Source of the DNA: Auxenochlorella pyrenoidosa
Taxonomy: Eukaryota; Chlorophyta; Trebouxiophyceae; Chlorellales; Chlorellaceae
Length of the DNA stretch: 29,167 nucleotides
Reading direction: 5' to 3'
Assembly (NCBI GenBank): GCA_001430745.1
Contig: KQ481997.1
Span: forward strand, 1,324,747-1,353,913
Shown piece after piece: positions 10,801 to 20,846 of the stretch. The position numbers and the translations under genes are program-made. Every line of letters starts with the position of its first letter. The stretch's first letter is position 1. Below the pieces are notes generated by a model that saw only the letters and a list, made by a program, of their open reading frames with translations, was not told the DNA's origin and made no database searches.

Positions 10801-13800
10801 CAGGGCAGAGTGAGTGCCGCGAGCGCTCGGCCTGTGCTCGCTAAATGCATATTGATTGAAGTATGCAGTGGCCTGGACTTGGCGGGGCTCGCCATGCACC
10901 GTCTGTGCAGCTGCTGCAACGGCAGCAAAGAGCGCAGGTCTGCTGGCCTTGGATTGCTTCTCAAGGGGCGCGCTGTTGTGCCGGCCCGCTGCAGGCGTAC
11001 CTGCCCCGGCTCGGCTGGTTGCGCCTCCAAGTTCCACACCCCCACCGAGCCGCTGCGCCTGGCTGCCGTCCTGGACGACCCCTCCCTCCTGCCCCGCACC
11101 ACCTTTGCCTGGGCCTCAAGCGACGTGCCTCTGGCAGCCGCTGCCCGCAGCACTCAGGAGCAGGCGAGCCCAAGGGGGTGGAGGGGGCATGCTGGGGCTG
11201 CATGCCATGCAGGCCTACTGCACACCATTCGAGCAGCAAGGGAACACTGACATGGTGCAATGCCAGCCGAGTGCAGGGGGACAACAGGCGGGCAGCCAAT
11301 GTCACCAAGCACATCGGTACCTTGCTTTCTCAGGTAGCTCACTTAGCGGCTCACTTCAGCGGCCATTGTTCTGTGTGCCCACCCTCGGTCCTGCAGTACC
11401 TGGTCATTAAGCCCACCAAGCCCGACGGCTCGCCCGTCTTCCTGGACGGCTCTGTCGTCACGCTGAACGTGACGGCAACCACCCGGGGTGGGTGATGCCT
11501 GGCTTGGCTATCGCGACACCCCTGATGTCCACCGCGGAGGGGACGGACGCGCGTTCAGCTTGTGAACCCACCCTGCTGCAATTCGAGCCCAGCAGCGCTC
11601 TACACGCCCTTTGGGCTGGAACAGAAACAGCTTGCTGTGCCATTCCCTCACCTTGCAGACGGCAAGTCGGCCACAGCCAGCCTCGCGGTGCCCGTCGCCC
11701 GCCGCCCCGCCTGCGCCGCCGCCGACGGCGCCTGCCTGTCGGTCGCGCCCGCCGCCGGCCCGGAAGACAACACTACGTTCACTGCCACAGCCACTGGCGT
11801 TGCTGCCGACTCCAGCCTGGTCTATGACTTTGGGGTGCTGCTGGCGGATGGCCGGCGCGACGTGCACGCCCGCGGCAGCACCGACCCGACTTTTGCGTTT
11901 GCGCCGCGCGTGCTGCGCGCGGGCAACTACACGCTCTTTGCCTGCGCGCGGGGTGAGCGGGGCCGCGGGCAGGGGGGCGGTTGGGCACGGCTGCAGGTTC
12001 TTCCTGGCTGGAGTGGGGTGAGGCATCAACCACCCGTGGGATTGCAGTCGGCACGCTGGCAGCATGCGTCACACCCTCGACAGTCCCCCATCACCCCATA
12101 TCAGCTGTGGCATCATCCAGCAGGATCCCTCCCATCCAGGAGGACCCCTCTCTCTCCCCTGCCGCAGACCTGAGCGACGCACAGGCCTGTTCCACAGCCG
12201 CCGTCAGCGTGCAGGCGGCGGCGGCGCCCGTCACCGCCGACGACATTGACGCCCTGGGCGGCGAGGTGGACGCGGCCGTGGCGTCTGGCAGCCCCCGCGC
12301 CGTGGGCAGCGCCGTGCGCAGCCTGTCGTCCGCCAACTCGGAGCTCACGGGGCAGCGCGGCAGGGCGCAGGCCGCGGGCGCGTTTAATGTCACCGATGGG
12401 GCAACTGCCAGGGCCTCTGCGGCCTCCCTGCCTGGGCCGGATGCCGAGGCGGCGGCGGTGGAGGCGGCGGAGAGCGCCATGGCGCAGGTGGAGGGGCTGC
12501 TGGCCAGCCAGGGCGCCGACGTGACGGCAGAGGACGCACTCACCCTGGCGGCCTCGGGTGCGCGGGCAGGGTAGGGCTGCAGGCTGGGGCCTGCCCTGGA
12601 GAGCATGCACGCTGCCACCCCGGCTGTTGACATCAGGACAGGCAGGGCCGCCATGGGGAGCGTGCCTTGACTGTCGTTTGCACCGCAAACACCGCCGCCT
12701 CCGCCTGCCCTGCACCCCGCCCTGCAGCCCAGTCCCTGCTGGCCGCGACGCCGACAGTGACCGAGGCCATGGCCTGGAGCGCCACCAACGTGAGTGCCCT
12801 GCTGCCGCCAGGCGCAAGCCCTTACTTCACTGCTGACAGATGCTTCTGTCGGCTGCCGTCAACTGCTGGCTTCCCTGCAATGACCGCTGGCGCACTGGCA
12901 AAGCTGGAAGTTCCCCACATTAGCCGCTGGCTCAGTCAGCTCTCCAGCAGACTTGGTCACCCCATCCCCCGTCCACTGCAGATTGCAAACGCGACCCTGC
13001 AAGCGCTGCTGGCCGGCGGCGCAGCCGTGAGCGCGGAGCAGGTGCAGCCGCTGGTGGACATCTGCGGCGCCGCCGCCCCCGCCCTGGCCAACATGTCGCA
13101 AGTGCTGTCCAGCCCCGACCCGCCGACAGCCGGCGACGCGGCTGCGGCTGAGCAGGCGTTGGCTCGTGTGTTTGACATAGTCTCGGGCGTCCAGACCGCC
13201 CTGCTGGCATCGCTGGTGCGCCAGAGAGCCGAGGGGGTGAATGTGGCCCAATTATGGTGGCTCCTGTTTCCTTGCAATTTAGGCGTCATTCTGGGCCACA
13301 ATTGCATGCCTGGCAAGGCGGCGGCGTTTGCGCATGGGCGGGCCTCAACTACACAGCACCTGGCATCCCCAGCTAGCTGCCAGCCTTTTGCATCCATCCA
13401 AACATACCCCCTGGCACTCACTTGGAGTGCATGTGCGCCTATGCCTGCCTTGCAGAGCCCTGGAGAGGTGGTGAGCGCCGGCACCGGCGCCCTCACAGTG
13501 ACAGCCGCCCTGGTGGACCCCCGCACCAGCGGGCCCGCCCTCGACATCCCCATCGCCTCCAGCGGCGCCGCGCTGGGCCTTGTGGCCGGTTTTGACGCCG
13601 TCCTGGGTGCAGCCCAGCCGGAGCGGGGTGAGGGAGGGAGGGCAGTGCACCCCAAGGACCAGAGGGAGTCCGGAGCAGCCGGTGGGGTACCATGGGTGGC
13701 CTGGCAGGCCCGCCCAGCTCTAACTTGGGGCCACTGCCAGTGCCGCTTTGTGGGAACCTGCTTGCGCCAGCAGCTGGTGCGGAGCAGCCGCGAACAGCGA

Positions 13801-16061
13801 CAAGCCGTCCGTAACCATGTTCCCTTCATGCCCCCTCCACGGCAGACAACACCACAGCCTTCGAGCTGAGGCTGGCGCACTTTGCCGACGCTTCGCTGCT
13901 GCTGGCAGCAACCAGCGTTAGCTCCGCCACAGTGCCTGCTGGTGCCAGCCGGCAGCTGCTGGCAGTGTCTGCGCCAGAAGTGGCGGGCGCACTGAGCACC
14001 ACTGTCGTTAGCGGTGAGTGATTGGAACGCCGGGTTCGGTGTGCAGGCGCGTGCTTGGACAGGAACCTGAGGCATCGAGAAAAGTTGGGCAGGCAAGGGA
14101 CAGCCGGGCAAGCCCGAGCTCCATCCCTCCCCCCCTCCTGCTCAGCACTCCGTACAATGATACAAGTTTTGCATCCTCGCATGCGCGCAGGCTACGTCAA
14201 CGTCACCTCCGACCTGTCTGGCGGCGGCGAGCCCTCTGGGCCCGCCCTTGACGTGGCCCTGCCCCTGACCCTGGAGTTCGACCCCGCGCTGCCCACGCTG
14301 TGCCTGCGCCGCCTGCCCGACGAGGCCGGCTACGCGTGGCGCTCCGACGGCGTCGTTCTCACCTCGGCGGCCAACGGCACCGCCCACTGCCAGCTGTCCA
14401 GCCTGCAGAGCCAGGAGGTGGTGGTGGTGCAGTACGTGCTGCCGCCCAGCCCGCCGCCCTCGTCGCCCCAGCCGCCCTCGCCCCCACCACCGCCCACGGC
14501 GCTGCCGCCGCCCAGCCTGGCGCCGCCACCGCCCACACCGACCGCCTTCCCGCCACCTCCGACAAGTCTGCTGCCCCCACCCGGGCCTTGCCATCCCCTC
14601 CCCCTCCTGTCGAGGGCGGAGCCAGCACACCGCCGCCACCACAGGGGCAGCCCGGCTCTCCCGTGCCTCCCGGTGGCAACCAGCCCCCTCCGCCTCCCCC
14701 AAGCGTGGAACAGGTGCGCTCCAGGGCGGATGTCCAGGTCCCTCCTGCAACGGAGGATGCCCAAGCTGCTCAATTCGTGTGTGCTTACCACCTGCCCTGG
14801 CGGGCTCGGGCAGCCTACAGTTCTCTGCAAGAGCAGAGGAGTCTTGACTCAAGTAAGGAAGGACTTCTCCCGCCCCTGCAGGTCACGGTCACCGTGCCTG
14901 TGGTCTCCTTCACCGCCCGCCTGGCCATCTACTCCCCCGTCACATTCGACCACCTGGCCCAGCAGGCATACATTGCCGCGCTGCAGGCCGCATCCTCAGT
15001 CGGTGAGAGGGTGCACTGGGCCGGCCCCAAGCGCAGGGAGGCAGGCAGAGGAGATGGCGTGTTTACTCTGGGTGCTGCATGCACAGCGGCCCTGCAGTGC
15101 AGTGAGCGCTGTCCACGCATTTGCGGGCAGCAGCCTGCCACGGTGCCTGCCATCCTGCCATCCTCTTCCCCTATGCCCCCATCACGTGCAGTCAAGGTGC
15201 ACGTGGAGCTGAGCAACATCCGCGCCGGCTCGGCCATTGTGGTGAGAGGGCATGTGGACCTGCCTGCACCTTGGCTGCAGCTGTGCACACACACACGCAC
15301 GCGCGCGCGCGCGCACACACACAAGGGGTGTACACTTGAAACCCCGCATTGCACTGCGGCACGGTCCGCCAACGGTGCTTTCCTCGTCTGCCCCTTCCCC
15401 CGGCAGGACACATCCGTCCAGTTCCTGGTGGGCAACGGCGACACCGGCGCCGCCGACTCCCTGGCTGCTGCCCTGAGCAGCGACCCCGGCTCCGTGCTGC
15501 CGCCTGGCACCTGGGGCAGCGTCACCGTGACTGGGGTGCAGCAGGTGCGATGGGTCGAGGGGGACCGGCCCTGTGGGGGTGGCGCAGCCCCGGCGATGGA
15601 CCGCAGCCCAGGCGCCGCCCTGTGCCCGCTCGCCTTCCGCTGTGATTCCCATGCAAGTGCTTCCCCAGGTGGCGGCCCTCACTCAAGCCCCCCCCACATG
15701 CGTGCAGTCGGAGGCCACCATCACAGTGCTTGCCAGCGACCTCTCCTCCCCGTCTGGCGGCTCCAAGACGCCCTCTGCACTCATCGGCGGCCTGGTCGGC
15801 GGTGGTGAGTGGCACAGCATGTTGCATGCCTGCTTGCCACAGCCTCACGAGTGCGGTGGTCTTGGTTGCAGCATGAACCAGCGCAGGAGCGGCCTATGAG
15901 AACCGGTCCGCCTGACGCCACACACTCGCACTTGCCCCTCGCGCGCAGTGGGCAGCGCCCTGCTGGTGCTGACTGTTGCCCTCCTGGTGTGGCGCCGCGC
16001 GCGCCGCAGCATGCGCACGCATGACGTCTCGCCCGTGAGCCCTGGCATGGCAGCACTATGA
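385..16061 (+). CDS. Giant Cys-rich REJ/GAIN single-pass surface protein (5' end missing)
   Basis: This is one multi-exon gene. I could join 44 exons (8,030 coding nt) in compatible phase, ending at a TGA at 16059-16061, and no start codon is visible. The predicted product has, in order, Cys-rich PSI-like and saposin-like modules, an REJ-like region, a GAIN/GPS-like region, a proline-rich linker, a SEA-like alpha/beta domain, one transmembrane helix and a basic tail of about 20 residues. It should be a type I plasma-membrane protein with a very large exterior. Family knowledge: REJ followed by GPS is the layout of polycystin-1 and egg-jelly receptors, but no channel domain follows here. The ligand is unknown; adhesion, mating or wall sensing are inferences. 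Six of 43 introns start with GC. One frame break lies in the linker near 14525-14600. Exon coordinates are given in the block entries that follow. Confidence 0.8.
4976..8059 (+). other. Surface-protein exons 15-23: dense Cys-rich region
   Basis: Exons as read: 4976-5240, 5466-5535, 5657-5730, 5912-6155, 6310-6713, 6903-7031, 7278-7387, 7593-7767, 7944-8059. Introns after 5730 and 7387 use GC donors (GCAAGC, GCAAGG). Exon 19 (6310-6713) is the most Cys-dense, with a repeated pattern of Cys, a short Ala-rich run, GC, then Trp or Arg (for example ACAAAAGCGW), typical of PSI-like loops. Exons 20-21 form another helical module with CGDCRGC and late Cys residues that looks saposin-like. Potential N-glycosylation sites (NST, NCT, NAT, NIS, NDT) are scattered through, fitting a secreted location. 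No enzyme motif is visible. The domain names rest on Cys spacing only. Confidence 0.7.
7079..7106 (+). repeat. Poly-C plus (CA)n microsatellite in intron
   Basis: A run of C is followed by about nine CA units, within the intron between the exons ending at 7031 and starting at 7278. It is simple-sequence DNA likely to vary in length between strains. It lies more than 150 nt before the acceptor, so a splicing role is not obvious. Confidence 0.8.
8242..11952 (+). other. Surface-protein exons 24-33: REJ-like (receptor for egg jelly) region
   Basis: Exons as read: 8242-8466, 8637-8969, 9103-9338, 9524-9750, 9931-10080, 10304-10417, 10598-10809, 10995-11163, 11397-11487, 11659-11952. The intron after 11163 uses a GC donor. 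The translated pieces repeat the pattern known from REJ modules: a strand with LSDDGRRILLQFD, a stretch with LTFAWDV, VTNWLGV, then SVDPDDRP followed by FAWTC, a Cys pair around RTCPG and FAWASSD. These are beta-sandwich repeats with W and C at REJ-like places. The region contains several NxT/S sites. REJ proteins act in sperm-egg contact in sea urchin and in polycystin-1; the role in an alga is unknown. The family call is by eye and needs a profile search. Confidence 0.65.
9751..9805 (+). repeat. G-tract-rich intron start (possible G-quadruplex)
   Basis: The intron following the exon that ends at 9750 opens with GTGCGA and then holds seven or more runs of three to seven G separated by single T, C or A bases. 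Such spacing can form a G-quadruplex in the transcript or in the coding DNA strand. There is no stop in the frame through this tract until after 9840, so intron retention cannot be excluded from the sequence alone. Confidence 0.6.
12168..14713 (+). other. Surface-protein exons 34-39: GAIN/GPS-like region and proline-rich linker
   Basis: Exons as read: 12168-12557, 12728-12789, 12982-13236, 13456-13627, 13846-14013, 14191-14713. The first three encode an Ala-rich helical part, the next ones beta-rich segments, the order of GAIN subdomains A and B. Exon 39 then has LCLRRLPDEAGYAW, SDGVV, and NGTAHCQLSSLQ, which matches the spacing of a GPS motif (Cys, Trp, then Cys before the cleavage strand). 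The canonical His-Leu-Thr/Ser cleavage triad is not present, and only one Cys remains in the last position, so self-cleavage looks doubtful. A PPSPPP-type linker follows from about 14440. Within it the frame changes between about 14525 and 14600, because phase before and after demands one more base than is present. Confidence 0.6.
14882..16061 (+). other. Surface-protein exons 40-44: SEA-like domain, transmembrane helix, tail
   Basis: Exons as read: 14882-15002, 15192-15241, 15407-15544, 15708-15804, 15949-16061. The first three encode a beta-alpha-beta-beta-alpha-beta pattern (VSFTARLAIYS; an Ala-rich helix; VKVHVEL and SAIVDTSVQFLV; a second helix; WGSVTVTGV), which is the layout of SEA-like domains that often sit next to a membrane. 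Exons 43-44 give LIGGLVGG joined to VGSALLVLTVALLVW, one hydrophobic span, then RRARRS as stop-transfer and a short tail ending MAAL at a TGA. The positive charges after the span support a C-terminus inside the cell. No kinase or channel follows. Splice phases agree across all five exons. Confidence 0.75.
15282..15323 (+). repeat. 42-nt alternating purine-pyrimidine tract (Z-DNA-prone)
   Basis: An uninterrupted alternation of pyrimidine and purine: TGTG, then CA repeats, a GC-repeat core of about 16 nt, then CA repeats again. It lies in the intron between the exons ending at 15241 and starting at 15407. Alternating CG flanked by CA is the classic Z-DNA-forming composition and is also prone to length change. 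Confidence 0.85.
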
Positions 16062-16568
16062 ACGGTTGAACCATCTATAGCAGGGGCGGATATCAGCCCA
16101 GCATTCTCGGCGCGAACCTTTGCCTCCGCGGCTTGCGTGATCAACCCACCCTTCGAATCATTTTCACCTAGCGCATTGCCGATGCGTCCCCCTCACCACT
16201 GTTTCAACCCAGCTCATCCATTCACTACTCTTCCCAGCTTTCGCATGCACGTTTAGTATTGCCTGGCCCCAGACTTGAACGCTTGTTGCAAGACACTTCT
16301 TCCATCCCACCGCGCCTGCCTGTGGTTGCTGGTGGTCCACACCCTCTGCATGCGGTCGAGGCGCATGCAGGTTTGGTCCAGCCTTTCATCCCTACCGATG
16401 GTCATGTTGAAGACTATTCATGCGCATAGTTTTAAACTGCTTTGCTGAAGATGCAGGAGTTGTTCAATGTAGTGTTGACACCCAAGTCAAACTCTGAGGA
16501 GGAAAGGTTGGCTGGTAGAGAGGTGCTTGCCCTTGTTCTGCTTCCCTTCCTGGCTTCTAGTCACCATC
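16062..16568. other. Intergenic region: 3' UTR of surface-protein gene and promoter of LEA-like gene
   Basis: About 500 nt between the TGA of the surface-protein gene and the first ATG of the next gene on the same strand. Base composition is clearly less GC-rich than in the exons. I see no coding exon. The algal polyadenylation signal TGTAA is not present here, so the 3' end of the upstream transcript is not located. Two 13-nt GCATGC-containing stretches near 16245 and 16350 are not clearly functional. Confidence 0.6.
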
Positions 16569-18606
16569 ATGCGCTCCCCCAGGCGTGAAGACTCTGCAGC
16601 AGAGAGTGGCACGCCCAGGTGAAGGGCAGGGCAGCTGTCCAAGGTTGAGGGGCAGCGGCCAGGCAACCAGGGCTGGCAGCTAGCTCCCTCTTTCGCGCCA
16701 CCTGCTCTGCAGGGCTGGCGACAAGCGCCCTGCAGAGGGGCCTCCCTTTGGGCCTGGAGAGCGCTTTGATGCCGTGGAGAGCCCCAGGGTGCAGCAGCTG
16801 CTGCCGCCGGCGCCCGCTGAGGGCAAGCGGGTATGCGTGGCACCCGCAAGCGCAGCCGAGGCGCCGCCGGCGACTGCAGCGGGCGGCGCCTCCACTGACC
16901 TGCTGGCAGAGGCTGCCGTGGAGATGCTGCCTGCAGCGGCGCCGCAATGTGCCGCCCCTGCCGCCGCCCTGGCTGGCAGCGATGCCGGGTTTGGCGCGCA
17001 GGAGGGGCGGCGGGGCGCTGATGCCACGCAGGTCATTCATGCTCCCCAGCTGGCGCACGTGGTGGCCGGCACAGCCAAGCCGCCCATGCCCGTCGTCTCA
17101 GGTACGCCTCTTGCTGCCACAGCAGCCCTCTGAGGTCTTGGCTGAAGACCCGCGCCGGAAAAATCGGTGTGCTGGTACCCTCGCCTTGCCAGTTATTGTT
17201 GATTCGCAAGGCGGAGGCTGGCTGCTGTGCTGCCCATGCAGGCGTCGCCACCCTAGATAGCGGCCCACCTGCTCCCGCTGCAGAGGAGCGGGGCTTTGAG
17301 TGGGTGAAGGACGAGGTGCGTGCACAGCGCCAGCCGCAGCCAGATCAATGAAGTGGCGCATCATCCCGAGCAGCACCGCCTGGGGCTGCGGGGCCGCCTT
17401 GCGTGATGGGCGCTGCCAGGGCTGCCTGCTGCATTCGTCTCTGCCTGAAAACCTCGCGGCAGCCTATCTGCAGGCAGTGGGGATCACCAATCGGCAACCC
17501 CTGGAGCAGCAGGTCCGCCTAGCGGCAGCAGAGGCGGCTGAGGCAGTGGGACAGGCAGCAGCGGGCGCATCTGACCTGGCAGCTAGTGTGGTGCCTGATA
17601 GCATAGCCCAAGCCGGCACGGCTGCAGTTGAAGCCGCGGGCCAGCTGGCAGATGCAGCTGCCGGCGCAAAGGATGCGCTTGTCAGTGCAACAGGCAAGGT
17701 CGCGGTGATGGCAGGGCAGGCTGCCGAGGCAGCCCTGTCTGCCGCCAGTGGTGCCGCAGAGGCTGCGGGCCTCAAACAGGCGGCAGCTGAGGCCGGCAAG
17801 GCAATTGCCGAGGGCGCTGACACGGCGGTTGGGGCGGCAAAACAGCTGGCAGGCAAGGCTGTGGAGACAGCAGAGGCAGGCACTGCACATGCTGCCACAG
17901 CAGCCGCAGGTGCTGCCATGGACCTGGCTCAGCAGGGGGCAGCAAGGGCCGCGACCGCCGCAGAGGCTGGCAAGCAGGCTGCTGTCGATGCAGCATTGAT
18001 TGCGGCTGATGCCGCCAGGGACAGGGCGGCCTCTGCGGTGGTGGCCAGCAAGCAGGCAGCCCGCAACGGTGCGGCGAGAGTGGCGCAGGCCTCTGGCAGG
18101 GCTGCCGACGGGGCAGCAGGGGCCGCGTCTGCGGCGGCGCAGCAGGCCGTGTCGGTGGCAGGCACGGTGCAGCAGCGAGCGGCAGAAGCAGCGGACGCTG
18201 CTGGCAGGAGGGCAGAGGATGCCTTGCTGGCTGCCAAGGAGCAGGCTGCTGAGGCGGCCGTGCCGGGCAGGCAGGCTTTGGCAGAGGCGGGGACGGCGGG
18301 CGTGGCGGGCGCACAGCGCGGGTTGGCGGTGACCGAGGAGGCGGTGGCGGCGCTGGCCGGCGGCGCTGCCGGCGCGGCAGGCCAGGTGGGCTGCGAAGAA
18401 CTGGATTCCTTGCGCTGCTGGCTGCATGGTGGGTGCCCTGCCCTTTTCAGGACTGGACTTCTGCACAAGCCTGCCTTGCTTCCCTTCAAGTGCAGGCTGC
18501 TTCCCGCGGGCTGGCAGCTGTGGGACAGGCGCTGGAAGACAGTGCAGATGCGGCAGCTCCACCTCAGCATGCTGGGGCCATGCCTGGCGGTGCCGCACCG
18601 CAGTGA
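16569..18606 (+). CDS. Ala-rich LEA/apolipoprotein-like amphipathic helical protein, 511 aa
   Basis: The five exons 16569-16618, 16713-17101, 17242-17315, 17474-18385 and 18496-18606 join in phase (1,536 nt with a TGA stop) and all introns are GT-AG. The ATG has A at -3 and starts a short exon MRSPRREDSAAE. Residues 1-170 are Pro/Ala-rich with KRPAEG. The long fourth exon (304 codons) is almost all Ala, Glu, Gln, Lys, Asp and Gly in degenerate 11-residue helix repeats (patterns such as AAKQLAGKAVETAE and AAQQAVSVAG), without Cys or transmembrane segments. This composition is that of group-3/LEA_4 proteins and apolipoprotein-like surface-binding helices. LEA proteins protect membranes and enzymes in drought or freezing. 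No transit peptide is obvious. The gene at 22695-26298 is a likely relative. A lipid-droplet coat protein is a possible alternative. Confidence 0.75.
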
Positions 18607-19052
18607 GCTGTCTGACAGAGCTGCAGCCTGCAGCACCACGCTCCCAGCTCCATGGCAGGCCGATGAATTCCTGAAAGACACCAGCTCACATTTTGCTGGC
18701 TGCCATTTTACTCTGGACTGGACTCAACTGTGTGCGCTGTTTGTTACCAGGGGCTGATTTCGAAACATGGAAACGGGCAAAAATTGTTCTAAAGAATGCG
18801 CATGAAGAACTTGGTTGGCTGTGCAAAATTCCAGGCGAGAAAGGAGGCACGGGCAGTACAGGGGACGTGCAGGGCACCAAGGAGGGAAGCAATGAGGCGA
18901 TGAAAGGGAGAGAGAAATCTATTTGTGACAGCAATGGTAGGGATGGCAACGAAGTTTGCAGGGCTGGGCAGGCTTGGAAAGAGTCAGGCAGCGAGAGCTG
19001 GACGCGGGCAGGCGGGGCGGGGCCCGAGCGGGAAGGCATGCGACAGCGCGAA
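18607..19052. other. Convergent intergenic region
   Basis: About 450 nt between the stop codons of two converging genes, the LEA-like gene on plus and the wall protein on minus. It is AT-richer and A/G-rich on the plus strand (18760-18960). It should hold both 3' UTRs. No TGTAA polyadenylation signal was found on either strand. A plus-strand frame runs through part of it but has no family features, so I do not call it. Confidence 0.6.
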
Positions 19053-20807
19053 TCACTGCCGGCGGCGGCGGCGCGCCTCTGCCGCCGCCACCGCCACCTC
19101 TTTTGTCTCGCCGCGGCCCACCTCTGACACCGAGCCGTCGTGCCCCACGAACGCCATCTCCACCCGCACCCGCTTGCCCGCGGTGGGGGCCGGCAGCGAC
19201 ACGGTCAGGCGGTAGCGCGTCTCGTAAGGGGGGTCGCCCACGTCGGCGCGCCGCAGGCTGCGCGCTAGGGGCGCCCCCGCCCCCGTCAGCACGACGCGCC
19301 GCTCCCATCCGTTGGCCAGCGCAAACTCCCCGGGCTGCGCCGTCTCCTCCCACAGGGTGGCCTGGATGCCGGCGATGTCGTCCTCCCACACGGGGGAGGC
19401 AGACCAGGTGAGGATGACAAAGCGTGGGCCCGGGCCGCCGCCATCGGTGTTGGCCACCCCAATGGCATAGGGGTGGTAGCCAGCGACAGAGGAGCCCGGC
19501 GGCGGCGAGGGCTGCTGCGGCGGCGGCGAGGGCCAGGCTGGCGGCGGGGGAGAAGGCTGCGGCGGCGGCGGCGAGGGCGGCGGGTGCGAGAGCTCCGGTG
19601 CCGGCGGCGAGGGGGGTGGGGGAGAGGGCAGGGCCGGAGGAGGAGAAGGGTCCTGCGAGGCGGCCGGCAAGGCAAAGAGGGCAGAGGATCGTGATGGCTG
19701 CTGCAGCACGTGGCAGCAACTCACCACATAAGGACAAGCTTCCAAACAGGTGAGCAATGGTGCTGGCAGCATCGCATGCCATGCTGACTGCCCCACAGCT
19801 GAGGAGCCTTGCGGCACGGCTCACCGGCGCCGCCACACATCGTCCTGCTGCGCATTCGCCGGGCCGGCCGCCAACAGTGCAGGGCCCGGGCAGGGGGATG
19901 CAGGCGCCGCCGGGACCGCAGGCTTCGCACTGGCTGTCGCACTGAGGATTCGCCGGGTTGTTGCAGCCGTCGGCCTGCAAGCCAGGGAAATGGCATGGCA
20001 GCAGGTGCAGGGGTTGGAAGGGCGTGCCTTCCGCTGCTGCGAGCGGGACTGCAGCACTGCGGACAAGTCCCACGGTGCCGCAATGCCGACCAAGGCGCAG
20101 TGCTCGAGTGGCCGGCGACTCCTTGCAGCAGGTAACTCACCACGCACTGGCCCGCGCTGCAGGTGCCGAGCCACAGGTTGTCTGGTCCCGTGCGGCACGG
20201 GCCTGCCCGCGGCGTGCAGCCGCCATCTGCCTGGCAGCTCTCGCACTTGCCGCACTGCTGGTTGGCCGGGTTGTTGCAGCCGACGGGCTGGCAGCGGCCA
20301 GCAGCGCAGGTGCCCGCCCACTGCCCCTGCAGCCCGGCACGGCAGTCGCCGGCCCTGGGAATGCAGGCGCCGCCGGGGCCGCAGGCTTCGCACTGGCTGT
20401 CGCACTGAGGGTTTGCCGGGTTGTTGCAGCCGTCGGCCTGCAGGGGAAGGAAGGTCTCTTCTGTAACACCTCAGGCAGCAGCAGGTGTGCAGAGCCTGAG
20501 AGGATCACGGGGCTGCACTCGGCAGCGAGGCCGCCATACGGGCACTGCTTCTCACACGGCTGGTCCAGCACTTGCGAGCTGCAGAGCGCCTGCCTGCCCA
20601 GCCACTCACCACGCACTGCCCGGCGCTGCAGGTGCCCGACCAAGTGTCGTTCGGTCCCGTGCGGCAGGGTCCCATGCGCGGCGCGCAGGTGCCATCTGCC
20701 TGGCACGTCTCGCACTTGCCGCACTGCGGGTTGGCAGGGTTGTTGCAGCCCAGGGGCGCTTCATCCGGTGATGCCTGAGCCGCCGTGCCTGCGGCATCCG
20801 CTGCAGT

Positions 20808-20846
<39 letters not shown>

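Noticed and set aside
12957..14111. Minus-strand open frame of 384 codons
   Set aside because: Antisense to GAIN-like exons; composition is what reverse-reading of Ala-rich codons gives.
17519..18598. Minus-strand Cys/Arg-rich frame of 359 codons
   Set aside because: It is the complement of GCA/GCT-rich codons of the LEA-like exon; apparent Cys richness comes from reading TGC in that complement.
19701..19724. 24-nt GTGAGT...CTGCAG mini-intron on the minus strand in the wall-protein gene
   Set aside because: Too short to splice; the phase-0 intron 19701-19824 uses the same acceptor and explains the sequence.
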